Positions 5,348 to 5,994 of a stretch of DNA of 5,994 nucleotides are shown one piece after another. The position numbers were made by a program, and so were the translations under genes. Under the pieces are notes generated by a model, which saw only the letters and a program-made list of their open reading frames with translations, ran no database searches and was not told the origin of the DNA. Numbering within the stretch: the first letter of the stretch is position 1; the number at the start of each line of letters is the position of its first letter. The stretch is from NCBI GenBank assembly GCA_016199105.1, contig JACQHI010000059.1:1-5994 (forward strand). Reading direction: 5' to 3'. This DNA is from Lentisphaerota bacterium. Lineage in GTDB: Bacteria > Verrucomicrobiota > Kiritimatiellia > JAAZAB01.

Positions 5348-5994
5348 ATGGTCAAAGTTGGCATTATCGGCGGGTCCGGGCTGGATAATCCGGATATCCT
5401 CAAAAACGCGACGAGCAAAGAAATTGACACTCCATACGGCCGGCCGTCTTCCGCTTTAACCTGCGGGGAAATAGGCGGGGTGAGGGTTGTCATCCTGGCC
5501 CGGCATGGGAAAGACCATGGGATTACGCCGACCCAGGTCAATTACCGCGCCAATATATCCGCCTTAAAACAGGAAGGCTGCACGCATATTCTCGCCGCGA
5601 CCGCGGTGGGCTCGCTCCGGGAAGAAATCGAACCCGGACACCTGGTTTTCCCCTCGCAATTCATCGATTTTACCCGGCTTCGGGTGTTAACATTTTTCGA
5701 CGATAAAGTTGTGCACACGCCCATGAGCGATCCCTTTAACAAACCGTTAACGGATTTGCTTTGCAAAGCCTGTGACGAGCTTGGCTATGCGTACAATAAA
5801 GGTGTCACGGTCATAACGATCGAGGGGCCGCGGTTCTCGACCCGGGCGGAAAGCCACATGTTTCGCGCCTGGGGCGCCGATATCATCAATATGTCAACCT
5901 GTCCGGAAGTCATTTTGGCCAATGAAGCGGGCATCCCCTACCAGGCCATTGCCATGTCAACCGATTATGACTGCTGGAAAGAGAACGAGGCGCC
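5348..5994 (+). CDS. mtnP: S-methyl-5'-thioadenosine phosphorylase, 3' end cut by window
   Basis: This cytoplasmic enzyme splits 5'-methylthioadenosine with phosphate into adenine and 5-methylthioribose-1-phosphate, opening methionine salvage after polyamine synthesis. The purine nucleoside phosphorylase fold is clear: GIIGGSG (5-11) and ARHGKDHGITPTQVNYRAN (51-69) at the phosphate site, ATAVGSL (84-90), IEGPRFSTRAES (158-169), and NMSTCPEVILANEAGI (181-196). Asp206 and Asp208 in STDYDCW are the adenine-reading residues of methylthioadenosine phosphorylases, where guanine/hypoxanthine phosphorylases carry Asn. This favours MTA over inosine or guanosine. In total 215 codons are visible; family members run about 270-290, so roughly 55-75 are missing beyond the window. 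ATG 5348 has GGGAG at 5335-5339, 8 bases upstream. The gap of 46 bases after the basic-protein gene leaves little room for regulation. No other salvage gene is visible here. Confidence 0.95.
   Translation, partial: MVKVGIIGGSGLDNPDILKNATSKEIDTPYGRPSSALTCGEIGGVRVVILARHGKDHGITPTQVNYRANISALKQEGCTHILAATAVGSLREEIEPGHLVFPSQFIDFTRLRVLTFFDDKVVHTPMSDPFNKPLTDLLCKACDELGYAYNKGVTVITIEGPRFSTRAESHMFRAWGADIINMSTCPEVILANEAGIPYQAIAMSTDYDCWKENEA

Overview
The window looks like a piece of a moderately GC-rich bacterial chromosome carrying housekeeping genes separated by accessory DNA. Two features suggest an uncultured member of the PVC group (Kiritimatiellota/Verrucomicrobiota-like): the compact form of alanyl-tRNA synthetase, and two kinds of imperfect palindromic intergenic repeat, one of them the GTGGTGC(A/G)GGCGTCCCGCCTGC type. 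I recall that type as abundant in such genomes. This placement is inference from memory, not from a search.

Layout, left to right, all on the + strand unless noted. Positions 1-54 hold a small inverted repeat and no gene. A complete short alaS follows (55-1851). A dense cluster of GGTCCC palindromes (1876-1931) separates it from a less GC-rich gene for an unrecognised lipoprotein (1958-2857). That gene overlaps by ATGA a 26-codon open frame (2854-2934). The start of this small frame is a clear copy of the start of a small gene further right (5008-5301). A DMT/EamA-type ten-helix membrane transporter (2919-3788) begins inside this small frame and takes its Shine-Dalgarno from it. The non-coding stretch 3789-4345 holds a possible minus-strand secreted micro-protein or gene stub (3836-3949) with a good-looking promoter, and a large stem-loop repeat (4126-4191).

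Next is a two-gene unit joined by an ATGA overlap: an AbiEii/AbiGii-like nucleotidyltransferase (4346-5011) and a strongly basic 97-residue protein I do not recognise (5008-5301). Together they resemble a toxin-antitoxin or defence cassette, with the partner downstream instead of the usual upstream AbiEi. The window closes with the 5' 215 codons of mtnP (5'-methylthioadenosine phosphorylase, methionine salvage), cut by the window end.

alaS, the transporter and mtnP are unlikely to work together. The main interest is the NTase/basic-protein cassette and the trace of a second copy of its basic gene about 2.1 kb upstream. That trace suggests a duplicated or mobile accessory module that has been partly eroded between housekeeping genes.
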